A stretch of DNA of 64,000 bases from Kalaharituber pfeilii (GCA_015179045.1 WHUZ01000006.1:186001-250000), one strand, 5' to 3'; numbered from the stretch's first letter, positions 1-13,525 are shown. The notes: generated by a model not told the origin, from the letters alone. Numbers and translations: made by a program.

Positions 1-1876
1 GATGGCATACGGGACCTGGGGGCAGTATCCGTCGTCTCGGGCTATACCATCTGGGGTGGAAAAAGCCTGATCACGCGTCCAATTAGCATCTACACAAGGC
101 GTACTAACCCTCATGAAGTTCGACACTGACATCCCAATTGAACTCCTGGAAAAACTTCTGCTTCGTAAGCAACTTTGCCATTTTGGCACATTTATCAGCT
201 AAAAGAATATTTTTCCATAGAATGTAAGCGAGGATACATACCTATTGACACGAGGCAACGCAAAGCCACCCAGCAAGGACACCAATGGCGAAATTGAATG
301 CATAACTAATGAGATAGAGAGGATTATGACTATAATGGTGATAGTTGTGACACAAGATGAAATAACAAGTCGGATGGTGAATTTGAGTTCGGGTTACCAA
401 AGTGCAACCGACTTTCGGGTGCTATATGAAGAATCTTCTAGGCCCGGTAAAGCTTCATCATTCGGTCCATTTCATGAGTAGGTATAATGGCTCGAGTACG
501 CCGAAGTACCGTAAGCCCTACCCGCAGTCCTCTGAAAACCTGCCGGTACATCGGACTCAGTTCGATAAGCGAGCCAGTAATAGAGATAGGCTTGTATATT
601 GCTGTATCCCTGTCATGTTATAAGTAAAAAATGAAGTGAAGTAAAGTTCTCAAAACCCCTTGTTTGGTAAGCATACACTGGGCGTAGCTGAGTGGACGCA
701 CAGACATGCGTAGCTGAAAGCGTCATCTACTTAAAATCGCTTTCCACGACTTCGTAAATCAGAATCAAAATATTTTTTGCTGGACATAGGTTCTAAAAAA
801 TAGCTTATCAGTATGATAATTACAGTCAAGCCAAATATCGATTGAGAGAGGTGTACACATCTCATCAAGGCACCGACCTTAGTTCTAGGACTTGAATCCT
901 CTCAATGATTGCCAATCCTTTCTGATTTGACGTGGTAGTCTGGCTTACGTCGTTGGTATAACTCAAGAGTAAGTAGGTGGATTGCAGATCAGCCACGGCA
1001 GTGACTTACATTGTAACGAACTAGCATACAGCTGCAGAGATGACCGAGACTACCCTGCAACTGCCACTGCTCTGTAAATGTCTTAATCATCTGCTGACTT
1101 CTGTTAGTCCATTAGATAATCGCGTTTGGAGGCAGCCTCGGTGACATTGATAGAACATTATCAAAAGAATAGGCATATATATGTACGTAAAAAGAGAAGT
1201 ACTTGTGAGTCCGAGTATGGTACGATGGATGGAGGGAAACTCCAGTTGAGATGATGGTGGAGCTTAGAAACGAGGAGCGGAGCCAAGACGCACCATTGTT
1301 CGCTAAGCCAAGCAATACTGACAGGGTTCAGCACGTGGCCCTGCAGGGTCTCATACAGCTTACTGTCAGGCACCCGTTGGTCACTTGACGCAACTTTGCA
1401 GACAATAATCATGTGCTGATGAGTCATGTTATATGGTACTGGGTACTTCTTACACAATTACCCTGCATAAATATTGAGGTAAGATGTTGAGGTTTTATAA
1501 TCTATGTGATCCGCCCTGTCTACCAATTCTAAGGATACATAAATGAGCTTTATCAGATGAAGCTGGACTTATACACACATACCATAGACTCATATCAAGT
1601 TTGTTGAGATGCAACAAAAAAAAACCCAAGTGTAAACAGAAAAAGGGGACAAAAAAAAGCGGAAATAGAAACAGGGTGTTGAAAAACCAATAAACCATGC
1701 TTCGAACTTTTACCAACCATTTTAGTCCGTTCTTGCCCGTGTCCATATATTGCAGCGTCAAGTCTCCCAACCTGCTCAGTCCATGTATCCAACGTAAACA
1801 CACAACCACAATCTCCAAACAGGTTCCTTCCAGTGGGCGTTATAACGAAAGGGAATCGCCTCAATAGATAACGTAG
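1..1876. other. intergenic, no supported gene
   Basis: No reading frame here resembles a known family or joins into a spliced product that I could support. Overlapping minus-strand frames between about 1112 and 1864 lie just downstream of the CorA-type gene stop and are probably its 3' untranslated region. A-rich stretches around 1616-1660 fit a 3' UTR and polyadenylation zone. Confidence 0.5.
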
Positions 1877-3895
1877 TCACATGTACTTCATTCTCTTCGC
1901 GAAAACCCAGCTTACAATGACAAAAGTGACAATGGCCCCAACGATTCCAAAGAACCAGTAAAGGTCACCACCATCGTGCCCTCCAGGCACAGGTACGTTC
2001 ATCCCAAACAAGCCGCAAATTAAGTTCAAGGGGACCAATATCGTTGCTATAGTAGTGATCTTTCCAAGAACCTCATTGGCCCTGTTGTTGGTTTGGATCG
2101 CTTCAACTGAAAGGTAGGCGAGATAATTGCTATGAGAGCGAGAGAGCATCTTCTCAAAATGTGCAAGGTTAGACATCATGGTAATGATATGATCTGTGTC
2201 AACATTAATTAGGAATGCCATGTTGCAGGGAGCAGTGATGCAGAATTATATATCAGACATACCTTGAATGTCACCAAGATATAGCCCAATTTCTCCTCGA
2301 GGGGTGACAGAATACTGTTCATTGCATCTCTTCGCAAAACCCTTTATGACATCTGCTTTACCTCCAAGAAGCCGCATCAAACCCATGACCTTCTTTCTAC
2401 ATTCTCCAACCTGTTTCAGCATCAATGTGTGATCATCAGTCCGGGCAACAAATACAGCATCCTCAATTGCATCAGTCTCTTGTTCAATGTCATGAATCAC
2501 AGGACCGAACGAATCGGTAATATCGTCAATGAGGGCGTAACAAATCCAGTCCGAAGATAAGGCCACATAGTCCCTAAGTGCACGGATGCGCTTTCTGACG
2601 TTACTCGAGTGGGGTGCTGGCTTGAAGTGGAACGACAAAACCCCTTCTCTAAACACAATGATGTAGACGTTAACAGGCTCCATAAACTCCTCGGATGTTT
2701 TGTCCTGAACAAAGGAGCGGAAACAGGTAAAGTAGTAGGACTTGAAAAGCTCTACTTTCTCACGTGTTTCCTGAACCCGAATATCTTCCGCTGTGAGAGG
2801 ATGAACAGAAAATGCCTTCATCAACATCTTCTGCTCAGCCTCGGTTGCATTGTAACAGTCGAGCCACCAGACACCATCTCCGTTTCGGAAGAGCTCCCTG
2901 AAAGTTTCTCCTTCACAAAGGAGATCTCTAATTTCTGGCGCATGAATTGTAGAATCAAGCTCCGAAGAGAAGAATGTGAACCGATCGGGCTGATTAGCGC
3001 GACTCTCCTTCTCCCTGTTAAATGCAGTTTTTTCATCTAAAGAAGAACCATAGCCCACTCCAGAGTCACCACCGTCACCCTCCATAATGACAGACTCGTT
3101 TTGTTTATTCTTAAAGCTGTAATAGTTGTCGCCATGAGCATTGGAGGAAAAGCTCATTTTGCGTTGCGCAGAAGCCGATCTCAGCGCCCTCTGTTCGGCG
3201 ACAAACTCTTCCATCTCTTCAAAGTCGATTAGACCGTGAGATTTCTTGTCATCTGGCATTGGAAAGCAAACATCGTCATGTCCGCCTGGAGTCGTACTCC
3301 GAGATCTTTGAGCACCTGCATCACCTTCATCAAACGTTGCACGCCTAGAGACTGTACGTCTGAGTTGAAGGATCAAGTCAGTTGGTGCATGGCTGCTTAC
3401 AGTGCCAGACCGCTCGGTGCGACGCCGCTCAGGATCCGCAAACGCCTCAACAGAATTCGGTGGAGATGGTGAGCGGGATGGAGACCGCGAGGCGGGCTTC
3501 CATCCATATTGGCGACCACTTCTTCCTACTGCACTGTCTGCACGACCTCGAGTCTGGGCAGCAGAGCCACGGCGATCCATTCCCGGCCTTGCTGAATCTC
3601 CAGCAAATGCGGAGACTGGTGGTACATCATCTTCCTCATCCATAATTGCATGTTCGTTAGATATTCTAGAAGAAGGACGAGAAATTTGCCCAAACTCAGA
3701 GGTAAGTATTGTCAAGTCCGGTCGACCTTGGGCAGTTGGTGAAATAGTGAAACTTGGGCTTCTTCCAGTCAACGATATCGGATTCGTCAACGTGTTGGAA
3801 CGGGGCAGTGACTGCGGTTGATTCCTGTGGTCATCCAGCTCGGACATAGGAACGTTGATAGGAGATTCAGAGCGAGCAGATCGTGGAGTTTCCAT
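1877..3895 (-). CDS. CorA/Mnr2/Alr1-type magnesium transporter
   Basis: This is a Mg2+ channel/transporter of the eukaryotic CorA family, expected in the plasma or vacuolar membrane. Two exons are joined, 3895-2263 and 2193-1877, with a 69 bp intron (GTATGT...ACAG) that restores an Asp-His-Ile-Ile-Thr-Met continuation. The product is 649 residues. The first ~300 residues are Ser/Pro/Arg-rich and look disordered. The CorA soluble domain follows at about 320-590. Two C-terminal transmembrane helices flank the diagnostic Gly-Met-Asn motif at residues 608-610, and the protein ends in a basic tail. A long disordered N-terminus is typical of fungal Alr1 and Mnr2. I cannot tell the plasma-membrane (Alr1) from the vacuolar (Mnr2) type. 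The start is the first ATG of the long frame, following a stretch with stops. Confidence 0.93.
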
Positions 3896-6800
3896 TGTTA
3901 CAGCCGATAGGAATTCCGCTTACACCGAAATTAAGGAAACAGTTTGGCTGGACGATGATGTATCTCCAATATAAGTAACTGCACGAACAGTGAGTATAAT
4001 TATTCATCTACCATGCAGAACAGTTCAGTAGAGTAAGGCAATACCTCGAGCAATTGGCAGCCTGGAGTCACCACTGGGTATTTGTTACTATAACACTTTG
4101 GCACGAACCTGTTTCCTCCAAATTAGCCCTTCATACTGACAGCCAACAAATCATCAATCACATACAAGATCAAGTGAGGCTTGACTTGACTTTTGACAGG
4201 GCGAGTCGCTACAAGCGCTCACCAAACTTCAGACACCTCAACTTGAATCCGTTGGGGGGATGAAGGACCCCTTGCAGAGTGATCAACCCAGTTTGAATAT
4301 CAAAAACAGAAAAGACCAAGTGATCAAGACAGTCAGAGAGACACAACACTAGACAGGAACGTGAATAACTGTACCACAATTCAATGGTTGATATTTACCT
4401 GAGGGCCAGTTATGGTGGCTTCTCAGAACCTCCACAGACCCAATATAGTGGACCGAGGAGAGGGCGAACGAAGGAGAACTTGTGAAGGATAGAACCCGCC
4501 AACTTGGTGGTTTTAGAGGGTACTACGCCGAAGCGACTGAAGGTCTGACAAGCAAGACTAGGTTGACGGGTAACACTCCGAAAACCTGACAATCCTGGAT
4601 GAGAATTGAGGAACTCTCGAATGAATCGCGGAAATGTTTGCTAAAAAGAGAGGGAGAGGTTGATGGTAGTATCAATGGTATTCCAGCTGCTGCGTGGTTT
4701 CAAAGGATATCAAATCACCAGTCGGGTGGGGGCTTGTGGTCGACGGGTCAGTAATACAATCCCTTTTTACTTTTTTTTCCCTCCCCACTTTGCTTTTCGC
4801 TGACCGTTTCCTTCCTTCCAGTAAAATGTGGGGTGAAGTGGATGGTCCTGAGTGAGCACAGAGAACAAGAACCAGATTTTAATCGGTCGCAGCCGGCCGC
4901 TCGATCAGCTAGCTGGAGAGAACTCTTTTCTCCAGTTGGGAGGACAAGGACCAGACAAGAACGTCAGCGATTCCGGCCTACCGGCTTTTTCCAGTATTCA
5001 GATTTGTAGAAACTAGTTTGTATATTGCAAGAACTGTGCAAAACAGATGCTTCGACGGGGAGGGCTAGAGCTGGATGTTGGACGATGAGAACAGAGAATT
5101 GGACGTGGAGGGCGGGCGGGTCAGCAATAAGAAGGGCAAAAAAGAAGGGAAAAAAGGGAAGAAAAAGGAAAAAAATTTGTGCGTGGGGCTGTTTGCGTTC
5201 CGCTCTCAGGACTAAGCCGCGCTCCTGGCCAACGGACCCCTCCCTCCGTCTCCCTTTCCGCCCTTCCCCCTCCTCCCTCCCCTCCTCCCTCCCCCATCGT
5301 CCCTCCCTCCCTCCTCTCTCCTCCCTCCATTATCCCTCCCTCCGCTCTCCCCCCAGGCCAGGCGCTCTGAGGCTGGGCCTCAGCCACAGCCCCTCGGCCC
5401 CAATGGCGGAGCGCGCTGGCGCTGCAGCTGTCCTGGGAGCGATCGCACTGGCGTGCGCCTGCCCTCAAGACCCATTCGCTCGAGCGTCAGTTCAGACCGT
5501 TGGTGACTGTCAAGCAAACACGCTCCCTTGCTTACTGCTGCTGTGCTCGTGCCACGAGTGTCGCGGCGACAGGAGGCAGCTGTCACTACCTCGAACCTCG
5601 AATATGTAGAGCACTGTTCTGTCCTCTTTTGCAGCCCCAGATCGCAGTGCACCCTACGCTGCCCCCCGCTGCTGCGGTGACAGTAGAGTACGCTACATGT
5701 TGGCGATTCAAATATAGCACACAGACACAGCAGACCATGCTCCACGGATCCAGGCGTGCAGTTATATTACCCTCATCGCATAATGTATGGCTTGGACAGG
5801 CCCTTCCCACTACTGCACCCACCACTTGCGCAGCGCTGAGGTTGTGCACCGAGATAAGAGTGCTCTGCGAGTGTGTATAAACCGGCTGCTGTATGAACAC
5901 GAGCGCGAGCAGCGTACAATTGGAAGCTAGCAGAACCACAATTGCAAAGCGATTACTCCACGACTGTCTCATGAAATCGATGCGCTGCAATACGAGTAAC
6001 ATGGCAGTCTCGAACCGTAGCATGGCAGCCTGGTTGCCACCGTAGGGTAATACTCCGGGCGGCGTGTTGGAAAAGAGTCATAGCGACTTCTGAATATCGG
6101 GCATAGGTCACTGCATCCCTAAATTACCTATTGCCTGACCCGCTGTCGAGCTTGCTTATTGCTTCGCAAGCTGCTGTAACCCGATAAACCTTGCTGTCTC
6201 TTCGGTGCCAGGATCCCAGGGCAGGGCGAGACTAGGATCTCAGTAGCCCCTGCAGGAAATCTCGCTCGCTGGCCAATACCGCATCCACATGCCCATACAT
6301 GACAACCACGAAATTCAATTCAGCACACTCTCTCTTGTACTCGAGTGCAGTACTCGTACGCTGATGCTGGCAAGTCTTTCGCCGTTGTGATTAATAAGGG
6401 GCGTCACTTAGCGGAGCATAACATGCCAGATACAGGCCCAGCCTGCATACGTTTACTCCACTATCCAATATCATCCCGAGATTATGCTCCCGTAGGCTAC
6501 CAATAATGACCGCGAGACAGTCAGGGCAACACAATGCAAGTTGCATAAATTGAACTTTTCTAGAGGAAACACGGGTACAGGAGCGCTAGGCTCGAACCTT
6601 TTTTTTTTTTTTTTTTTAACTTGGTGATTTTGATCTGCAACCCGACCTGAGACTGGCGTAACCATCAACATCAAGTTGAAGTGTCCAAATGCCACCCCAG
6701 TTAATATCAAAACCACTCAAGAGCCGCAGCCCACTTTGGTAATGAAAAGGCTGCCACTTGACCGCTCACTCATGATCGTGTGAGTGAGGGGGAAATTCGT

Positions 6801-9127
6801 TTCCCTGCCGTGCCAGTTTACAAACACAACGCCCACGGTCATGGGCGGCCTAGTTCGCTACTTCCAATAAGCTTCTTGATCTTTATTATCATACACAAGA
6901 TTCCCTGAATTTGAAGAACAAAACTAGTGCTCTTTGAGGGTTTTGAATGGTGAGACTACTGACAGGTTCTCACCATTCTTGGACTAGCGTTTTTTTTTTC
7001 CCTCCCCCCGATCAGCAACAGCAACACAAATCAAGTACCGAAAATTTACAGCAGCATAGCATCTCACGTGTTATGGACACTTTGAAGTCCAATTACCCTC
7101 AGTTTGGCCAATCAGTAGGGTATCGTACGGTTATTTGCCGAGGGTCGGGGAACGAGACCATATTACAGTTTTGCAGGTGTTCACATCTGGCTGGGCTAAC
7201 GGACCTAGGTTTTCATGCAGTCTCGTTATTCGTCAAGTGCACTGTACTTTTGGACAGCGACTGGACCCCGCGCATTGAACCCCAGCTGTCAATTTAACTT
7301 CCACAAATACCAATAACCCAATTACAAATTACAAACATACCTGACCCACCGTACCTTATGCCGGGTCTTGGAAACTGCGGTAGTCCATAGTACCGAGATG
7401 TACTAGCAATAACCCGCCTCCCGACCGGGAGGCGAGGGGGTGGAGGATTAAGTTGTATGTGTACAATGACTCGCCTTCTGACTATCAGGCGCTCCTCACT
7501 GTATGTTGTTGTGAACTGATCTGTGCTGAGTGTAGCGATTATACCTAACCTAGTTAGGTTAACTTAGCGACATACTGAGTGTAGAATTGAGGGCCTGAGT
7601 TCTATCCCTTCCGAATGATGGAAGAGGGTTGTCCGGCACCTAAGGGAGATCTGTAATTCCCCGGTTTCTTCTAGCTGAGGATCCCTGTTGCGAAACCGGC
7701 GTAAGTAGTTTTACTTTTCACATATGATTTGTTTTAAATTTATGACTACTCCCTCTACATGCGGTTTTATGCCATTTTCACATATGATTTATTACCCCTC
7801 GGTCTATGCGGTCTATGCAGATACCCATTGCCACACTTGAGGTGATATACTATTTTCAATAGGATATCATTGTTGTCATTTTCTTCGCTTATTGTGAGCT
7901 CGTTATACGTTTGTGTAAAGAGGGGCAGGGGAAGCTATGACGTCTTGGATGGAAGCTGCTAGGCCTAGTTCAGTGTATGATACCAATAGCATTGGACTGC
8001 ATTGGCTCTTGTTTCAAGGTGGATGCCAACCTTCAGCCTTAAGGTCAACACGAATAATTTTGGCGGTATTGCCTGGTCGAGGGGTCATCCCGGCAACATG
8101 TGCTTTTTTTTCTTTTAGTACCAATCAATACTTGATAAGATATTCTTTCTATTGCTTCGAACTATGCTGAGCTAAGGGATTTGGAATAAAATGGGTACAC
8201 TTGTTACGCCAGCAATGTCACTTTTATCATTATCTGGCAATACCCAGCATCATCGTTGCTTCTAATCTCTAGAGTTTCTGCTTTCCAGAATGCGAGTACC
8301 ACAGAAGCCTCTAGGCTTCACAAAGTGAAATGTTTCAGCAACATCAGCCAGCATATACCTCAACACTACTTTATTTGTCGGGGAGCTGTTTGCAAAAACC
8401 CACAAAGCGACAACAACTTATCCACATGCCAGTGATCTTGACGGCATGCCAGACAGATAAAATCTGAACCGCGGATCTGACGCAAGCCAGTGCCCAATCT
8501 ATGTACCGCTAACCCCCACACAGATAGCCAAAATTTTGCCGCAAACCACTGGCTGGCTTGCCGTTTCCCCTCTCCCACAATGCCGCAAGCCACCCAAAAA
8601 TTAAGTGCATTGATCTGCGCCTGGGATCGTATCATCTATGATATCTGAGGCTATTCTATTCACCTAATCCTATCTCCAATTAGTCTGGTTGTATAACCTC
8701 CCGTAAGGGCCTCCAGTCTCGTGCTTGTCGTGCATAGACCTCTCAGCCTCATTACTAGAGCTGGTTCCCCAGTCCCCGAAATCTGGTCGATTATAACCCA
8801 ATCAACATCAGAGATATAGCAGTTTAAAATATAACATTATATACATTACAGCAGATGTAGACCTTCTAAATTTTGTATGTACTTTACAATTAGAAATTGC
8901 TATAGAGCAAAATAAGCACCGTCTAGAAGTTTCTCCAATTATATCAGGCGCATTTTGGCAACAATCCAAAGTCGAAACATACATACATAGAAAGCAATGC
9001 AAAAATTAAGAAAAAGCAAATGAAAGGGAAAGCAGAAATAAGGACAATCCTGGTTGTAGAAAGGCATCAACTAATTGTGCAAGCTAGTAGTAAATAATGG
9101 AGGAAGATGAATTTTGAACATCCAAAC
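3896..9127. other. long gene-poor interval
   Basis: About 5.2 kb with no gene I can support. It contains the upstream region of the Mg transporter, a C/T tract at about 5238-5355, a T run at 6599-6618, and two 'ttttcacatatgattt' copies about 60 bp apart near 7715 and 7775. Frames of 60-190 codons at 5025-6023, 6947-7297 and 8366-8635 have compositional bias or no recognisable motif, and I do not call them genes. Confidence 0.4.
5238..5355 (+). repeat. pyrimidine-rich tract (CCCTCC-type low complexity)
   Basis: Almost pure C/T on the plus strand, built from repeated CCTCC and CTCCCT units. It is the cause of the Pro/Ser-rich frames around it. Such tracts are common in promoters and 5' UTRs of filamentous fungi, but the nearest gene start (3895, minus) is more than 1.3 kb away. 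Confidence 0.75.
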
Positions 9128-9396
9128 CTAAACGGACAGCAGTCGATCATTGAACACCATCGACGTATCTAAATGGCCAAGAGGAAACGCCCTTGGATTC
9201 TTACCTCCTCCATTGAGCATGGCCTTCCTCCTATCTATTTCGTAAATATTGTCACGCCAAAAGATCCCTAGCAATGCTGTAAAGACTGTCAAGAACGCTA
9301 TTGATATTATATCCCGTAACCAATCAGAAATCCTTTACTCCGTGCACTAGGCAATCCACAAGAGAATATGCATCACTTGATACTGCAAAATCGCAT
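9128..9396 (-). CDS. possible small single-pass membrane protein, unknown
   Basis: Tentative two-exon gene: 9396-9377 and 9332-9128, with a 44 bp intron (GTGATG...AAAG). It would give 87 codons in total only if the frames were longer; as joined the product is 74 residues. The start ATG directly abuts the Vrg4 stop (TAA then ATG). The second exon encodes a hydrophobic helix at about residues 15-31, then a charged segment (WRDNIYEIDRRK), then a Gly-Gly-Gly hinge and a polar tail. Residue distribution looks like a real type of small membrane protein, but I do not recognise it. The donor site is weak and the intron is short, so exon 1 is the least certain part. It could also be a chance frame in the Vrg4 3' UTR. 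Confidence 0.28.
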
Positions 9397-10962
9397 TTAT
9401 GCCTTGAAACCATCCCTCATACTCTGACTAGAAGCACTTATTGGGACATTTGTGGTCGGTAAGGTGCTGGATTTTGCCTTTCCTTGCTTAACCTTTGCGA
9501 GCGCATAGACAAGACCAGAGATGAAGCCAATGATGATCGCCTATACAGTTAGATGTTAGAATAAATTGGACATTGCGCAAACTTTTTGTTACTCTTGAAG
9601 CAAGTCTCAAGCACTAGAGTTCATTCACATGGAATACTTACAGTGACGGAAGGGACTGTGACCGGGGCATCAAAGAAGATCAATCCAGACAGAGCAATTG
9701 GCAGCTTATTCAACGCTCCGACCATGCTAAGCATTTGGTTAGCGAAACCTGTCTATTCGATGAGATCATGATCATACCTGTAGGTTGTAGAAGACGTAAC
9801 ACGAACACACCAAGCTGAAGTGTAACTGATAAATACGGTGGATAACCCAGAAAGAAGCATAGCAATAATCAAGGAGTTGCGGGACTCCAACGGGAAATTC
9901 CTTTCAATGTTGATACCGCTCCAGTCTTCGAGGAACATTGAACAGATCAGAAGTATAGGGATGCTCAGAAGGTTGTTGTAGTACATTGCTGAAAACATTG
10001 ATTGTTAGCCCCGCGGTCTAGAATTCATCATCTTACTGCAATCGAAGTCACAGTTGGTACATACTGTCGAAGTCCTTGAAATTGGTCAATTTAATCCTCT
10101 TCCTCATGCCCAACACGTACGCAGCGCTGCTCAAGCAGTTTACCAACATCCATACATATCCTGCGTTAAGAGTGGAAAGGGCAGCGGCAGCTTCAGTCGA
10201 ACTATGGCCATAAGATTCAATCGCCACTCGTATATCCGCCCAAGCAGCGACCACTGACGACAGCACCATAAGACCGAACGAGAAAAGCGCCATTCCACTG
10301 ACTGACCCGCCGAACCACAGTACTTCACCATAGGCAATCAGAATGATGGTGAGATTCTTGAAAATTGTGTACACAGGGATGGAGAGATATTGTAGGCTGT
10401 CAGACCATTAGCATTGGGCAAGCATGCAGACGTCTCAGCAATTAGACGAAGAAACTCACGCTTTTGAGCTGGTGTAAATCATGAGAATGAGTAGCACAGA
10501 CACCGGGAACCCTAGGCATGACGGTATCACATCAGCTCAGTGCGCAAATACACCAAGATTTCATGCGACCGAACGTGACCAAATACCTACATTTTCGTGC
10601 TTCATCCATATTAAAGTCCCGATACGTAATCATCTTCAAGGACTTGCAAGTTTGAATTGCCATCACACAGACAACGGACTATGCATCGAAGCCATGAGCA
10701 TCAAAAAATGAACCAGATGAGAATAGAAGAGAATTACCTGAACACATAGCAAGAAAAAATTCAGATTGAAATCGTATCCAGACAGAACGTATTTATTCGT
10801 CACGGTCATAAGAATTGACGCCCCGCAGTAGCTCAGGATCGGCAGAATAGGACTATTTATGACAGCTGCTGGCGGCCCTGCGCTACCTCCCCGAGGGGTC
10901 CTTGGAGGAGAACGGTCGGGCATGTCCACCCTGAAGTCATTCTTTTCCTTCTCAGCCATCAT
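9397..10962 (-). CDS. VRG4: Golgi GDP-mannose transporter Vrg4/GmtA
   Basis: A nucleotide-sugar antiporter that brings GDP-mannose into the Golgi lumen in exchange for GMP, feeding mannosylation of N- and O-glycans and sphingolipids. Seven exons join in frame: 10962-10738, 10678-10591, 10511-10460, 10396-10065, 9988-9778, 9726-9642 and 9540-9397. The product is 378 residues, the usual length for fungal Vrg4. The cytosolic N-terminus is followed by about ten hydrophobic segments. The substrate-binding GALNK motif is at residues 306-310 and the related YYNN motif lies upstream near 252. The C-terminus ends in a Ser-rich tail (SASSQSMRD) typical of filamentous-fungal copies. It works in the same pathway as the MIPC synthase at 36.8 kb, which uses Golgi GDP-mannose. 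Confidence 0.96.
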
Positions 10963-12137
10963 GAAGTACTCGTGGTGTGCAGTTTGTGTTCAACGTAGAG
11001 CCCGAAAAACAAAAGATAGTTGGCGTTGAATTACTCTTGTTGGGGGGGGAGGGGGGCCGCCACTTGGTTGGGAAGGGGCGTTGGGTGAGCGTGAGGGAAG
11101 GGGAGGTCTTGATTGATGATAGATGAAGGTTACTAGAGTTTCGCAACGGTTGCTTTCTGGAATAGGTTACGTGTAACAGGGCTGTTAGTAAGGACGGTCC
11201 TCTTCCCTCCTGGCCGGGGGGGGGGGTCTTGGGGCTGGCGCCTTTGCAGGGGAGTGGAGCGTCCAGTCTACGAGTCGCAACGTACTGTATGATACTCTAT
11301 GATACTCCAACTTTCCAAGGGCGCGACAGGGGCTGCGAAGCTAAGATAGGCTGCTTTGAAGCAAAGAAATGCTTGCAAGAGGGAACGAAAAAAGGAAAGG
11401 AGGCGAGCGGCGCGGGTACGCCTGTTCCTGTTCCAGCAGCTGGCGTGGCATTCTGATGCATGCTCTAAGAAATAAGAAGTGCCAAGCATTCTACGAATCT
11501 CTGCATATCGCGTGTGCATAACGCATATGGCGTCTTGCATAAGCCAGCAATGAGCTACTGAAACGGTAACCCACGCCATAGCCGTTGCGCGCTCAATTGC
11601 TAGCAAAGAACAGCACTTGGGTTAGTGATATGTGAGTTCGCCGTCTGCGGTGGACAGCCAATTGATGTGTGCAATGGCTTCAAAGCTCCCGTCATGACAG
11701 GTCATAGCTGCTTCAACACAGAGCTAGAGATGGGCAATATTGTAGCATTCTTACCGCATCCCACACATTACAGGATACCCGATAGTGTGCCAGCCTACCA
11801 GCGACCCTACTCTTAATGCAATTTTGATGTGCCTAAAGTCGAGACTGCCTAAAGTTCGAATTCTTTGTGAACGCGTCCTACTGTCCAGCTGACTAGAAAC
11901 TACATGCACTCTACTCTACTCAGAGTTGATGATTTATTGATGGCTTCCTAGGCACATATCACTTGGCATGGCCACTCCCCCCTGGTACGTCTATATCAAA
12001 GCAGGACCCTGCCCTCTTCACCACCACGTTTAAGAGGGACAATATATTCTCGACTCAACTGCCTGGCAAATCTTATAGCCACGTGCCGCTAACCCTTCAT
12101 TAGACAGCTTACCCTGTTACTGGGTGTCTTAAACCCA
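10963..12137. other. intergenic between VRG4 and PLP1 (divergent)
   Basis: The two flanking genes are transcribed away from each other, so this 1.2 kb holds both promoters. It includes a G-rich stretch at about 11041-11060 and a G run at 11216-11226. No gene is supported. Confidence 0.5.
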
Positions 12138-12932
12138 ATGGAAGAAGAATTGGATGCAAAGGTTGCTGCAGTGCTCGATGCGCATTCTGAAAAAGCAATC
12201 GCAGCCTCGAAAGAAAGCGGCAAAGAGCTTTCGGAGGATGAAGACGATCTCTTAGAGGAACTGGAGCGCGACGAAGCATTGGATGCGTTTAGAGAAAAAA
12301 GATTGCAACAGCTCCATGATGAGTATGGTTTGATTGCCTTTGAACATGGTGATAACCTTGGGAGATGGTATCAGTCAGAAACTTACTTCTCTATGGCAGA
12401 TTAGCGAGGGCTAGGCGCTTGAAAGACCAATACCACGGTTCTTATAGGGAGGTAACAGCAGAAAAGGAAGCGATGGAGGCCACCACGTGAGAATACTTGT
12501 TACAAAACTATCATGGGTGAATTGAAGCTAACTATATAAAGGTCATCCAAATACTCCGTCATCCACTTCTTCCATTCAGACTTTCGCCGTTGTAAGATTA
12601 TGGATGCACACCTTGAAGTGCTTGCGCAAAAGCATTTCGATACGAAAATTCTCAAGATCAATGTCGAAAATGCGCCTTTCCTTGTCGAGCGCCTCCACGT
12701 GCGGGTGTTACCATGTGTCATATCGTTCATCGAAGGGAAAAGTGTGGATAGGCTAGAAGGATTTGAAAAGTTGGGCAGTGCCGATGAATTTTCTACTGCA
12801 ACTTTGGAGGCCCATTTTATCATGGTTGGAATTTTCCAGAGGCCTAAGACCATAGACGATGGCGTCAGTAAAGGCATCCTCCGAACAGAAAAAAAGGTGG
12901 ATGATAACGATGATGACGATGACTGGGACTAG
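12138..12932 (+). CDS. PLP1: phosducin-like thioredoxin-fold protein (Plp1/TXNDC9)
   Basis: Phosducin-like proteins of this class are co-chaperones of the CCT chaperonin in tubulin and actin folding. Three exons join as 12138-12322, 12400-12486 and 12542-12932, giving 220 residues, close to the family length. An acidic helical N-terminus contains the ELARARRLKDQYHGSY segment seen in TXNDC9 relatives. The thioredoxin-like domain (about 90-200) starts at SVIHFFHSDFRRCKIMD and includes LKINVENAPFLVERL and LPCVISF, the most conserved blocks of the family. The C-terminus is a run of Asp, as in yeast Plp1. There is no CxxC redox pair, as expected for a non-catalytic member. The start is the first in-frame ATG after a stop. 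Confidence 0.94.
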
Positions 12933-13525
12933 ACTTTACCTCTAAAACCACTGGGCATGCACAATCTACACAATCTCTAGGAGAATCCAGTACGGATTGG
13001 ATAAAAATAGGCCTACAAAGGAGTACCTTGGTCATGCTGACTTCAAGAGAGGACTATCCAGTCAAGTATTTTTCCTACTTTTTCTTTATCACAAAATGTT
13101 GAATGTTGGCGGGAGTCTAAGTGGCCATGTTTTTTAGTATACAATCACGTGATACTGGTGCGCCTAGATTTCTCAATTTGACTTGTTCTCGTGCCCAGAC
13201 TATTAATTTTCGGCATCCGCCATGGCTTTGGCCGTAGTCTGGAACATAACTCACCCGAAAAGGGGGCTCCATTTTACCCGACGTGCTTGGCAGTCGCAAG
13301 CAATGCCAAGCGTGCTTGTCGGGCGGCGCTGTCGGGTGTTGAAATGCAGTGTCGGCTGCTAATTTTGTATGCACTCGACATGTCTGGTAGGTGTTTACTG
13401 CTAACCAAAACTTCACCCGACAGAGAGTATTGGCTACTGAATATACACAAGGATGGGTGCGGAACTCAAGTGGAAGAAGCAGATAAGTGACCAGGAGAAT
13501 ACAGGACTAAATCAAAGTGGTTAGA
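12933..13525. other. intergenic, no gene
   Basis: 3' region of PLP1 plus unique DNA. Partly self-complementary pieces (ACCCGAC ... GTCGGGT) lie at about 13279-13342 and 13421-13427, which may mark an old foldback or mobile-element remnant. One copy of the 15-mer TCTCGTGCCCAGACT is at 13187-13201. Confidence 0.45.

Noticed and set aside
5025..6023. Overlapping frames of 115-194 codons on both strands
   Set aside because: They are Pro/Ser/Arg-rich products of the C/T tract, with no domain, no matching splice sites and mutually exclusive frames.
6560..6620. GGTTCGAGCC-like box next to a T run, resembling a tRNA gene end
   Set aside because: No A box or cloverleaf can be folded at the right distance on either strand.
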